From positions 1 through 64,000 of the forward strand of contig CANJNI010000009.1 in NCBI GenBank assembly GCA_947475995.1: a DNA stretch of 64,000 bases, in the 5' to 3' direction. The notes beneath the pieces were generated by a model. The model was not told the DNA's origin. It did not search any database and saw only the letters and a program-made list of their open reading frames with translations. Source of the stretch: Beijerinckiaceae bacterium (lineage in GTDB: Bacteria; Pseudomonadota; Alphaproteobacteria; Rhizobiales; Beijerinckiaceae). Positions 1 through 7,733 of this stretch are shown here, piece after piece (position 1 is the first letter of the stretch; the number at the start of each line of letters is the position of its first letter). The position numbers and the translations under genes were made by a program.

Positions 1-459
1 AGTCGCGTCCCCCGTTTGGCGGGGTTCGCCGGTTCGCTCCGGCTGTCGGCTTTTCTTGACGGTTAACCGGCCTCTTGTCCGGATCCCCGCCAACCGACAC
101 ACGACCACAGGCACGTGCGATTTGGGCAAGGCGGAAAATATGCAGAATCTCCCGCAATTCAAGCGGTATTTTCCCGATTTGGGGTTTTCCGACAAAAAAA
201 TTCAAAATGGTTAGAAATCGGCCGCCCGGAAGCGTGGGCTTGAGGTTCGCCGCCGCTCCGCAAGGGTCTTCGGCGGCTTCCGGCGCCTCCGCCGGCTGCC
301 CGGGCGGGCGAATCGGGTCGCGTTCCGGGCCGGCGCCGCTCAGCGCGGGGCGGATCATCTTGCGGCCTTCCAAAAAGCCGATTAGGCATTTGCTGCATCG
401 CTCTCGCCGGACCTCCGGCCGGGAGGCGGTTGCGGCCAAATTCAAGCGTGTGTCGAGCA
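1..459. other. Upstream region without a recognised gene
   Basis: No reading frame here has a plausible start, ribosome site or recognisable protein; the open frames on both strands look like GC-rich shadows. Two short inverted repeats occur near the left edge (CCCCG/CGGGG around 10-25 and CCGG/CCGG around 30-45), but neither is followed by a T-run. The region presumably carries the promoter and leader of the glucan gene starting at 460. No sigma-70, EcfG or FixK box was recognised. Confidence 0.5.
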
Positions 460-2073
460 ATGTCCGAGTTTACACGACGCGGTTTCATGTCGGCAGTCGC
501 CGCGACCGCAGCCTTTCCGGCGGTCGCCCAGTCCCCGCCCCAGCAACCCTCGGGGGGCGGAAGCCGCTTCACATATGACGATGTGATCAAGCGGGCGCGC
601 GATCTAGCCGCCGCGCCGTTCGACAATTCGGTTCCGGCGCTGCCGGAAAATCTGGCGCGGCTGGATTTCGACGCCTGGCGCGACATCCGCTTCCGGTCCG
701 ACAGGGCCATGCTGGGCAATACGGGCGGTCCGTTCCGCCTGCACATGTTCCACCTCGGCCATCTGTTCAAGCGTCCGGTGACGATCAACACCATGCGCGA
801 CGGCATCGCCACGCCGGTTCCCTATTCGGCGGCGCTTTTCGATTACGGCCGGACGAAGTTCGACAAGCAGCTCCCGGTGAACCTCGGATTCTCGGGTTTC
901 CGGATTCATTATCCCCTCAACAAGCCCGGCCAGTCGGACGAGCTCGTCTCCTTCGTCGGGTCGAGCTATTTCCGCTTTCTGGGACGCAACCAGCAATACG
1001 GACTCTCGGCGCGCGGCCTTTCGGTCAACACGGGCCTTTTGAACAATCAGGAAGAGTTCCCGTTCTTCCGCGAATTCTGGTTCGATACGCCCGGCCCCAA
1101 CGCCGACAAGATCACGATCTTCGCGTTGCTCGACAGCGAGTCCCTCGCGGGCGCCTACAAGTTCGACTTCTATCCGCGCAAGGATTCCTATGTCGATGTG
1201 ACCGCGACAGTCTGCGTGCGGACGCCGCAGTCGGGCGTCGGCGTGGCGCCGCTCACCTCGATGTATTTCATGGGCGAGAATGATCGCCACATGAACGACC
1301 GTAACAAATACGACGACTTCCGCCCGGAGATGCACGATTCCGACGGGTTGCAATTCCAGACCGGATCGGGCGAGTGGATGTGGCGTCCGCTGCGCAATCC
1401 CTTCATCCAGAAAGTCGCCTATTTCGACGCCACCGACGTGCGCGGCTTCGGGCTTATCCAGCGCGACCGCAATTTCGACCATTATCAGGATATCGAACTC
1501 GCCTATGAGGCGCGTCCCTCCTACTGGATCGAACCGAAGGGCAAGTGGGGCGAGGGCCGCCTCGAACTTATCGAACTCGCCACCAAGGACGAGACTTTCG
1601 ACAATGTGATCCTCGCCTGGCGGCCGAAGGAGCCGGTCACGCCCGATCATCCGCTGACCATCGCCTACCGGATCACGTCAACACTGGAGACCGAGAAGAT
1701 CGGCGCCGGCGGCTATGTGCTGAACACGTTCGAGGCGCCCGCCATCGCGCTGGGGTCTTCCGAAAGGGCCGAACTCGGCAAGCGCCGTTTCATGGTGGAG
1801 TTCATCGGCGGCGAAGTTCCGTATTACGTCAACGATCCGGGCGCAGTCGAAATCGTCGCCTCGGCCTCGAACGGAAAGATTTTCCGCTCGTTCCTCACGC
1901 CCAATCCGAGGATCAACGGGCTGCGCGCCCATATCGACGTGCAGATCGTGCCCGAGCAGTCGACCGACATGCGCTTGTTCCTGCGCGCCGGCGGAAAGCC
2001 GATCACCGAAACATGGGTTTATTCCTGGAACGACGAGCGGCCGGAGAATTTTCCGCCGCTGCCGTCGCCCTGA
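460..2073 (+). CDS. opgD: Periplasmic glucan biosynthesis protein, OpgD/OpgG (MdoG) family
   Basis: This 537-residue protein belongs to the MdoG/OpgG family, which shapes the backbone and branching of osmoregulated periplasmic glucans. The start at 460 gives a twin-arginine signal, TRRGFMSAVAATAAF, ending near AVAQS. Tat export is a trait of OpgD rather than Sec-exported OpgG, so OpgD is the better name. The mature part follows the family layout: the N-terminal FTYDDVIKRARDLA segment, then a beta-sandwich region with DYGRTKFD, YGLSARGLS and FPFFREFW, and a C-terminal Ig-like part near VNDPGAVEIVASASNGKI. An in-frame TTG at 430 would bury the signal peptide. No opgH glucosyltransferase lies next to it, so it stands alone; the next gene is an unrelated ABC importer. 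Confidence 0.9.
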   Translation: MSEFTRRGFMSAVAATAAFPAVAQSPPQQPSGGGSRFTYDDVIKRARDLAAAPFDNSVPALPENLARLDFDAWRDIRFRSDRAMLGNTGGPFRLHMFHLGHLFKRPVTINTMRDGIATPVPYSAALFDYGRTKFDKQLPVNLGFSGFRIHYPLNKPGQSDELVSFVGSSYFRFLGRNQQYGLSARGLSVNTGLLNNQEEFPFFREFWFDTPGPNADKITIFALLDSESLAGAYKFDFYPRKDSYVDVTATVCVRTPQSGVGVAPLTSMYFMGENDRHMNDRNKYDDFRPEMHDSDGLQFQTGSGEWMWRPLRNPFIQKVAYFDATDVRGFGLIQRDRNFDHYQDIELAYEARPSYWIEPKGKWGEGRLELIELATKDETFDNVILAWRPKEPVTPDHPLTIAYRITSTLETEKIGAGGYVLNTFEAPAIALGSSERAELGKRRFMVEFIGGEVPYYVNDPGAVEIVASASNGKIFRSFLTPNPRINGLRAHIDVQIVPEQSTDMRLFLRAGGKPITETWVYSWNDERPENFPPLPSP

Positions 2074-2164
2074 GACGCCGCGTCCGCCTTGAATCGCGAG
2101 CCCGCCACGCCACAAAGGCACAGGGCTTGCTTGAGCCTGCAAGCCTTGCGAACGGGAGATCGCG

Positions 2165-3166
2165 ATGAAAATTCATGCAACGTTGACGGCAGCCTTTCTG
2201 ACCCTGTGCGGCCTCAATACGGCCCGCGCGGCTGACTCCGTCACATTCGCCACCAACTGGCTCGCCGAAGCCGAACATGGCGGCTACTATCAGGCGCTCG
2301 TCGACGGCACCTACGCCAAATACGGCCTCGATGTGAAGATCATCCCCGGCGGCCCGCAGGCGAACAACCGCCTGCTGCTCATTTCCGGCAAGATAGACTT
2401 CTACATGGGCGGGAACATGATCCCGTCCTTCACATCCATCGAGCAGGGCGTTCCCACCAAGGTCGTCGCCGCCAGCTTCCAGAAGGACCCGCAGGTGTTC
2501 ATGTCGCATCCCGGCCAGGGCCGCGACAAGTTCGAGGATCTGAAGAAGGGCACGATCTTCGTGGCGAGCGAACTTCTCGCATCCGCCTATCAATGGATGA
2601 AGGTCGAATACGGCTTCAACGAAGCCAATGTGAAGCCATACACGTTCAACCCCGCGCCGTTCATCGCCGACAAGGGCTCTGCCCAGCAGGGCTATGTGAC
2701 CTCGGAGCCGTTCGCGGTGGAAAAGCAGGGCGGTTTCAAGCCGAACATCTTCCTGCTCGCCGATTATGGTTTCGACACCTATTCGACGCTGATCGAAACC
2801 CGCAACGAGATCATCGAGAAGAAGCCCGATCTCGTGCAGCGCTTCGTCGATGCCTCCGCGATCGGCTGGTACAATTACATGTACGGCGACAACAAGAAGG
2901 CCAACGACCTCATCAAGAAGGAAAACCCCGAGATGGACGATGCGCAGATCGCATTCTCCATCGCCAAGATGAAGGAATACGGCATTGTCGATTCCGGCGA
3001 CTCGCTCACGCTCGGCATGGGGGCCATGACGGACGAGCGGATGAAGAGCTTCTTCGACAAGATGGTGAAGGCCGGCGTCGTCAAGGCGAACCTCGACTAC
3101 AAGAAATCCTACACGCTGCAGTTCGTGAACAAGAAGGTCGGTCTCGATCTTCGCCCGAAGAACTGA
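2165..3166 (+). CDS. ABC transporter substrate-binding protein, NMT1/THI5 (SsuA/TauA) type
   Basis: This 333-residue secreted protein has a Sec signal (residues 1-22, cleavage after TARA). The mature part opens with VTFATNWLAEAEHGGYYQA, the usual start of NMT1/THI5-like periplasmic binding proteins that serve nitrate, sulfonate, pyrimidine-precursor or aromatic-acid importers. The conserved stretches KYGLDVKIIPGG and GKIDFYMGG match the family pattern. A ribosome site (GGGAG) lies about 7 bases before the ATG. It leads a compact operon with the ATPase (22-base gap) and permease that follow, so it is the recognition component of that importer. The substrate cannot be read from the sequence; the family members closest in style bind amino-pyrimidines or other small heterocycles, but this is inference. 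Confidence 0.85.
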   Translation: MKIHATLTAAFLTLCGLNTARAADSVTFATNWLAEAEHGGYYQALVDGTYAKYGLDVKIIPGGPQANNRLLLISGKIDFYMGGNMIPSFTSIEQGVPTKVVAASFQKDPQVFMSHPGQGRDKFEDLKKGTIFVASELLASAYQWMKVEYGFNEANVKPYTFNPAPFIADKGSAQQGYVTSEPFAVEKQGGFKPNIFLLADYGFDTYSTLIETRNEIIEKKPDLVQRFVDASAIGWYNYMYGDNKKANDLIKKENPEMDDAQIAFSIAKMKEYGIVDSGDSLTLGMGAMTDERMKSFFDKMVKAGVVKANLDYKKSYTLQFVNKKVGLDLRPKN

Positions 3167-3188
3167 CGCGGAGAGTCTGGCGCAGCCG

Positions 3189-3974
3189 ATGATGCAGCAA
3201 AGCCCGCAGGCCGGACTGAACGTGGTTCGCCTGCGCGGCATCGGCAAGACATTCTCCAATGGAACTGTCGCGCTGGCGGGCCTCGATCTGGATGTGCGGG
3301 CCGGTGAATTCCTGTCGCTGCTCGGCCCGTCCGGCTGCGGAAAATCCACCGTCCTGCGCATGATTGCCGGACTCACCAAACCCACGGGCGGCAGCATCGA
3401 CTGGGCTGGCGGCGCCGAACGCCCTGAACTCGGGTTCGTGTTCCAGGACGCGACCTTGATGCCCTGGACAAGCGTCTTCAACAATGTCTGGCTGCCATTG
3501 CGTGTGGCGGGCGTGTCGAAGGCGCAGGCCGCGCCGCGCATCGAGCAGGCTCTGTCCCTGGTGGGGCTTTCCAAATTCCGCAATTCCTACCCTCGCGAAC
3601 TTTCCGGCGGGATGAAGATGCGCGTCTCGATTGCGCGCGCGCTGGTGCTGCGTCCCTCCATCCTGCTGATGGACGAACCTTTCGCGGCGCTCGATGAAAT
3701 CACCCGCTTCAAGCTCAACAATGATCTCCTGCAGCTCAAGGCCGAACTCGGCACGACGGTCGTGTTCGTCACGCATTCGGTTTACGAGAGCGTCTATCTC
3801 TCGACCCGCATCGCGGTTTTCGCCGCGCGCCCCGGCCGCATCATTCAGACGATCGAGGTCCCCGCGCCCTATCCGCGCAACGATGAATTCCGCCATACGC
3901 CCCTTTATGCCGATTGCTGCCGCACGGCCTCGCACGCGCTGACGGGCGCGATGGCCACGGAGGATCATCTGTGA
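3189..3974 (+). CDS. ABC transporter ATP-binding protein, NitT/TauT type
   Basis: This is a 261-residue ATPase of the SsuB/TauB class. The Walker A motif GPSGCGKST is at about residues 46-54, the Q-loop is in LGFVFQDATLMPW, the ABC signature is LSGGMKMR, and Walker B is LLMDEPFAALDE followed by the switch histidine in VFVTHSVYE. It powers import of the ligand delivered by the binding protein just upstream. The permease gene starts inside its stop codon (GTGA overlap at 3971-3974), which implies translational coupling. Length and motifs are complete, so the gene should be functional. Confidence 0.93.
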   Translation: MMQQSPQAGLNVVRLRGIGKTFSNGTVALAGLDLDVRAGEFLSLLGPSGCGKSTVLRMIAGLTKPTGGSIDWAGGAERPELGFVFQDATLMPWTSVFNNVWLPLRVAGVSKAQAAPRIEQALSLVGLSKFRNSYPRELSGGMKMRVSIARALVLRPSILLMDEPFAALDEITRFKLNNDLLQLKAELGTTVVFVTHSVYESVYLSTRIAVFAARPGRIIQTIEVPAPYPRNDEFRHTPLYADCCRTASHALTGAMATEDHL

Positions 3975-4753
3975 ACGAGCGGGCGCTGAACATCCTGCTG
4001 CCTGCTGCGGTCTTTCTCGCCGCGCTGGGCGCGTGGGAAGCCATGGTGGCGATCAAGGCGATCCCGCCCTATATCCTGCCGGCCCCGAGCCGCATCGCCA
4101 CGACGCTCATTGCCGACTGGGACACGCTGTCCGCTTCGCTTTGGGTGACGCTGCGCATCACCTTCTCGGCACTGCTGGCGGCCGTAATCGGGGGCGTTGT
4201 TCTGGCCGTTCTGTTCGCGCAATGGAAATGGGTGGAGCGCTCGTTCTTTCCCTTTGCGGTGATCATGCAGGTGACGCCGATCGTCGCCATTGCGCCACTG
4301 CTGCTGGTCTATCTGGAAGGCAGTTCGGCCGTGCTGGTCTGCGCCTTTGTGGTGGCGTTCTTCCCGATCCTGTCGAACACCGCGCTCGGCCTTGCATCAG
4401 CCGATCACAATCTGGTCGATCTGATGGAGCTCTACCGCGCCTCGCGCTGGCAGCAGCTTCTCTATCTGCGGCTTCCCGCAGCGCTGCCGTATTTTCTGGG
4501 CGGCCTGCGCATCGGCGGCGGACTGGCGCTGATCGGCGCCATCGTGGCGGAGATCGCCGCCGGGTCCGCAGGACGCGGCGCGGGCCTCGCGTTTCGCATC
4601 GTCGAGTCCGGCTACCGTCTCAACATTCCGCGCATGTTTGCTGCGCTGGTGCTGATCTCGGTGACGGGAATCCTGATCTTCCTCACCTTCACGGTGCTGT
4701 CGCACGTGCTGCTGGGACGCTGGCACGACAGCGCGCGGACGCGGGAAAATTAG
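3971..4753 (+). CDS. ABC transporter permease, NitT/TauT type (BPD_transp_1)
   Basis: This 260-residue inner-membrane permease follows the SsuC/TauC pattern: about six membrane helices, an early PAPSRIATTLIADW segment, and the EAA-loop region around LMELYRASRWQQLLYLRLPAALPYFLGGLRI that docks on the ATPase. I place the start at the GTG overlapping the ATPase stop (GTGA), which gives NERALNILLPAAVFLAAL as a first membrane segment; upstream in-frame starts would overlap the ATPase by 60 bases and add an unlikely polar extension. It completes the binding protein-ATPase-permease operon. A long palindromic repeat follows directly and may end the transcript. Confidence 0.92.
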   Translation: MNERALNILLPAAVFLAALGAWEAMVAIKAIPPYILPAPSRIATTLIADWDTLSASLWVTLRITFSALLAAVIGGVVLAVLFAQWKWVERSFFPFAVIMQVTPIVAIAPLLLVYLEGSSAVLVCAFVVAFFPILSNTALGLASADHNLVDLMELYRASRWQQLLYLRLPAALPYFLGGLRIGGGLALIGAIVAEIAAGSAGRGAGLAFRIVESGYRLNIPRMFAALVLISVTGILIFLTFTVLSHVLLGRWHDSARTREN

Positions 4754-4755
4754 GC

Positions 4756-4830
4756 CCGTCATTGCGAGCGAAGCGAAGCAATCCATCTTATGACGCGCCC
4801 TGGATTGCTTCGCTTCGCTCGCGATGACGG
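4756..4830. repeat. Dispersed long palindromic repeat, family 1, copy A
   Basis: Two 30-base arms (4756-4785 and 4801-4830) are inverted repeats of each other with a single mismatch, separated by 15 bases. The core is GCGAGCGAAGCGAAGCAATCC. It fills the gap between two convergent genes and could act as a transcript end for both. A related, more diverged copy lies at 18767-18856. Elements of this kind are scattered between genes in many Bradyrhizobium/Rhodopseudomonas-type genomes. Confidence 0.85.
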
Positions 4831-4831
4831 T

Positions 4832-6184
4832 TTACACCGCCACGGAATGCCGTGCGGCCTGTTTCGGCAGATAGGCGTCGAAGGCCGCCGCCGCGAGGCG
4901 CACGAAGGGCTGGCCCTCGGGCGTCACCGTCACCACACGCCCCTTGTGCTTCACGACGCCGTCGCGCGCCAGTTCATCAAGAGCCGACGCAGCATCGTCG
5001 AGGGCTGACGCATCACCGGCGACCGCCTCCGCAAGCGCGCCGTAATCGACCCGGAAGTCGCACATCAGTCGCTCGATGACGAGCGCGCGCAGGCGGTCGT
5101 CATCCGAGATCGCAATGCCTCGGGTGGTGGCGAGCTTGCCGTCCCGCACGGCGCGCGCCCACCCGCCATTGTCGGTCGCATTCCCGATATAGCCCTGCGG
5201 CAATTGACCGATCGACGAGACGCCGAGCGGCAGCAAGGCGTCGGCCGTGTCGGTCGTGTAGCCCTGGAAGTTCCGGCGCAGTGATCCGTTGCGGGCTGCG
5301 ACGGCAAGATTGTCCTCCGGCAATGCAAAATGATCGAGCCCGATGGATTGGTAGCCATGCTGTTCGAGCACTTCCCGCGCGGCGGCGGCCTGTGCGATGC
5401 GTTCCTGCGCTCCCGGCAGGGCGGCGGCGTCGATCAGGCGCTGGTGCTTCTTCATCCACGGCACATGCGCATAGCCGAAGATCGCAAGCCGCGACGGCTT
5501 CATGCCTGCGGCTCGCGCGGCCGTGCGGCGCACGTCGTCCTCGCTCTGCGTCGGCAGTCCGTACATGAGGTCGATATTGATTGCCTCAATGCCTGCCTTG
5601 CGCAGATGCGCAACAGCCCGCTCCACCACCTCGACCGGTTGCACGCGCCCGATGGCGCGCTGCACGTGATCGTTGAAATCCTGCACCCCGAGGCTGACGC
5701 GCGTGACGTTGATCTTCGCCAGACCATCCGCCAGACGCTTCGTCACCGTGCGCGGATCGAGTTCGATCGCGTGTTCGACGATCCCCGAAAGATTGAAATG
5801 CGCGTCGATGGCGGCTTTCAGGCGCAGCAACCGCTCCGCTCCCAGCAGGCTCGGGGTTCCGCCGCCCCAATGGATATGGGCGACGCGCCGCGCGCGCGTG
5901 CGCTTCGCTAGAAGCGCAATCTCGGCTTCGAGCGTGTCGGTATAGTCGTCGATGGGCGCCGCGCGGCGCACCGCCTTGGTGTGGCAACCGCAATAGGTGC
6001 AGATCGCCGTGCAGAACGGCACATGAAGGTAGAGCGAGAGCGTCGCGTCCGGCGACAGTTCGGAGAGCCATGTCTCCGCCACATCGGCCGTCACCGCGGG
6101 TGAGAAATGCGGCGCGGTCGGATAGCTCGTGTAGCGGGGAACCGAGCGTTCGGCGAGGATCAGGGAAGCGGGAAGGTGGGCCAT
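4832..6184 (-). CDS. hemN: Oxygen-independent coproporphyrinogen III oxidase (radical SAM)
   Basis: HemN decarboxylates coproporphyrinogen III to protoporphyrinogen IX without oxygen, using S-adenosylmethionine and a 4Fe-4S cluster. The cluster motif is visible as CTAICTYCGC (C58, C62, C65, C67 from the chosen start), and the entry motif PRYTSYPTAPHF and the WGGGTPSLL segment are HemN hallmarks. The 450-residue length is normal. Two starts are possible: 6199 and 6184. Neither has a Shine-Dalgarno sequence. I prefer 6184 because it fits the family's N-terminus and because a FixK/FNR box at 6218-6231, if used at the standard position, would place the transcript start at this ATG. The gene lies just downstream of the amidase but has its own promoter. 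It is probably induced when oxygen is scarce. Confidence 0.93.
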   Translation of the reverse strand: MAHLPASLILAERSVPRYTSYPTAPHFSPAVTADVAETWLSELSPDATLSLYLHVPFCTAICTYCGCHTKAVRRAAPIDDYTDTLEAEIALLAKRTRARRVAHIHWGGGTPSLLGAERLLRLKAAIDAHFNLSGIVEHAIELDPRTVTKRLADGLAKINVTRVSLGVQDFNDHVQRAIGRVQPVEVVERAVAHLRKAGIEAINIDLMYGLPTQSEDDVRRTAARAAGMKPSRLAIFGYAHVPWMKKHQRLIDAAALPGAQERIAQAAAAREVLEQHGYQSIGLDHFALPEDNLAVAARNGSLRRNFQGYTTDTADALLPLGVSSIGQLPQGYIGNATDNGGWARAVRDGKLATTRGIAISDDDRLRALVIERLMCDFRVDYGALAEAVAGDASALDDAASALDELARDGVVKHKGRVVTVTPEGQPFVRLAAAAFDAYLPKQAARHSVAV

Positions 6185-6217
6185 TTGCGCATTTTTCATG
6201 CGCAAATGGATGCGGCC

Positions 6218-6231
6218 TTGATCGGCGTCAA
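6218..6231 (-). promoter_or_regulatory. FixK/FNR box in front of hemN
   Basis: The 14-mer TTGATCGGCGTCAA has the FixK/FNR half-sites TTGAT and GTCAA separated by four bases. It lies between the amidase stop and hemN, with its centre about 41 bases upstream of the A of the ATG at 6184. FixK/FNR control of hemN is well established in Bradyrhizobium, Rhodobacter and enteric bacteria. Use of this copy is inferred. Confidence 0.8.
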
Positions 6232-6243
6232 AAGCGGGCGGCT

Positions 6244-7719
6244 CTAGCCCAGCGGCGGCACGGTGGAGGGCGGCTTGCGATGATGGGTCGCCTGCTCGTA
6301 GGCATAGGCGAGTTCGAGCAGCACCGGCTCTGTCCACGGCCGCCCGACAAACTGCACGCCCGACGGCAGATCTTCGCCCGTGTAGCCCATCGGGACGACG
6401 GCGGATGGCCAGTGGAGGCCTGACGCCACCCATGTCAGCGCGCCCGCCGGAGTCGTATTGCGGTCGCCGTTGATCTTCGGCGGATAGGCCGCGACCGGCA
6501 GCAGCATGGCGTCGATCTTCGCATCGTCCATCGCCTTCAGATAGGCGAGCCGCATCCGGGCTTCGCTTTCTTCGAGCTTGTGAACCACCGGGTCTTCGCG
6601 TGGCGGCGGGGCCGGAACGGTGGCGCGCAGGCTGACCTCATGGACGGGATGGAACTTCTCTCGCCGCATCACCTCCGCCAGCGTCTTGGGGAAAGTCTCG
6701 CTGGTCTTCGCCAGATAACGCTCGATGGCGGCTTTCACCTCGCTGAGCGGATGCGACTGGGGTGGGAACTGATCGAATTCCGGCACGACGAACGGGTCAA
6801 TGATCTCCGCGCCAGCCTTGCGCAAATCCTCGGCGGCTTTCTCCAGAAGCCCCACCACGCCCGGGTCGGATGCATTCGGCGGAAACGCCTGGCGCAACAC
6901 TCCGATGCGCTTGCCGCGCGCGCCGTCCTTTTTCAGGAAGGCGTTGTAGGTGGGCGGAATCTTTCCCTCCGCGCCTGCTGTGGCGGGGTCTGCCGGATCG
7001 ACGCCCGCGATCACATCCAGCAGCTTGGCAAGATCGGTGACGCTGCGGCACATGGGGCCGGACGTGTCGCGGCCGTCATAAAGCCCGACCATTCCGGCGC
7101 GCGAGCACAAAGCCCAGCTCGGGCGCAGCCCGGCCAGCGCATTGTTGGAAGACGGATTGCGGATGGACCCGAACGTATCCGAGCCAAGTCCTACGACCCC
7201 GAAGCTCGCCGCAATGCCAGCGCCGGTTCCGCCCGAAGAGCCGCCCGTCGCATAGGCCGTATTATACGGGTTGCGGCAGAAGCCCGGCAGCACCGAGTTG
7301 ATGTTGTCGAAACCGCCGCGCGCCCATTCGGACATGGTGGTCTTGGCCAGAATGATCGCGCCCGCAGCTCGCAGCTTCGCCACCAGCGTTGAATCCCGGT
7401 CGGGAATCCAGCCAATCAGCGACGAGGAACCTCCGGTCGTCTGCAAACCTGCAACGTCGAAATTGTCCTTCACCAGCACCGGAATGCCGTGCAGCGGACC
7501 GGTCAGCTTTCCGTTCGCTTTGAACTTTGCATCCAGCGCATCGGCGTCATCGAGCGCCTTCTCATTCGTCACCACGATGGCCGCGAGCGCCGGGCCGCGC
7601 CGGTCATAGGCGGCTATGCGATCAAGACAGGCCAGCGTGACTTCGCGAGCGGTGGCGCCTCCCGCAAGGTAAGCAGCGTGAATGTCCGCGATGCTGGCTT
7701 CCACGATATTGATTGGCAT
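6244..7719 (-). CDS. Amidase, amidase-signature family
   Basis: This 491-residue enzyme carries the amidase-signature Ser-cisSer-Lys triad: Lys84 in PVLVKDNFD, the cis-serine in TGGSSGGTGAG (about 160-168) and the nucleophile Ser185 in GSDTFGSIR. These enzymes hydrolyse amides in the cytoplasm; GatA, fatty-acid amide hydrolases and nylon/peptide amidases are members. No gatB or gatC is nearby and the C-terminal part differs from GatA, so a catabolic or detoxifying amidase is more likely than tRNA amidation. It begins 14 bases downstream of a family 5 solute-binding protein gene and is likely co-transcribed with it, which suggests that the imported compound is an amide or peptide. The substrate is unknown. 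Confidence 0.9.
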   Translation of the reverse strand: MPINIVEASIADIHAAYLAGGATAREVTLACLDRIAAYDRRGPALAAIVVTNEKALDDADALDAKFKANGKLTGPLHGIPVLVKDNFDVAGLQTTGGSSSLIGWIPDRDSTLVAKLRAAGAIILAKTTMSEWARGGFDNINSVLPGFCRNPYNTAYATGGSSGGTGAGIAASFGVVGLGSDTFGSIRNPSSNNALAGLRPSWALCSRAGMVGLYDGRDTSGPMCRSVTDLAKLLDVIAGVDPADPATAGAEGKIPPTYNAFLKKDGARGKRIGVLRQAFPPNASDPGVVGLLEKAAEDLRKAGAEIIDPFVVPEFDQFPPQSHPLSEVKAAIERYLAKTSETFPKTLAEVMRREKFHPVHEVSLRATVPAPPPREDPVVHKLEESEARMRLAYLKAMDDAKIDAMLLPVAAYPPKINGDRNTTPAGALTWVASGLHWPSAVVPMGYTGEDLPSGVQFVGRPWTEPVLLELAYAYEQATHHRKPPSTVPPLG

Positions 7720-7733
7720 GACGGCTCCGACGC

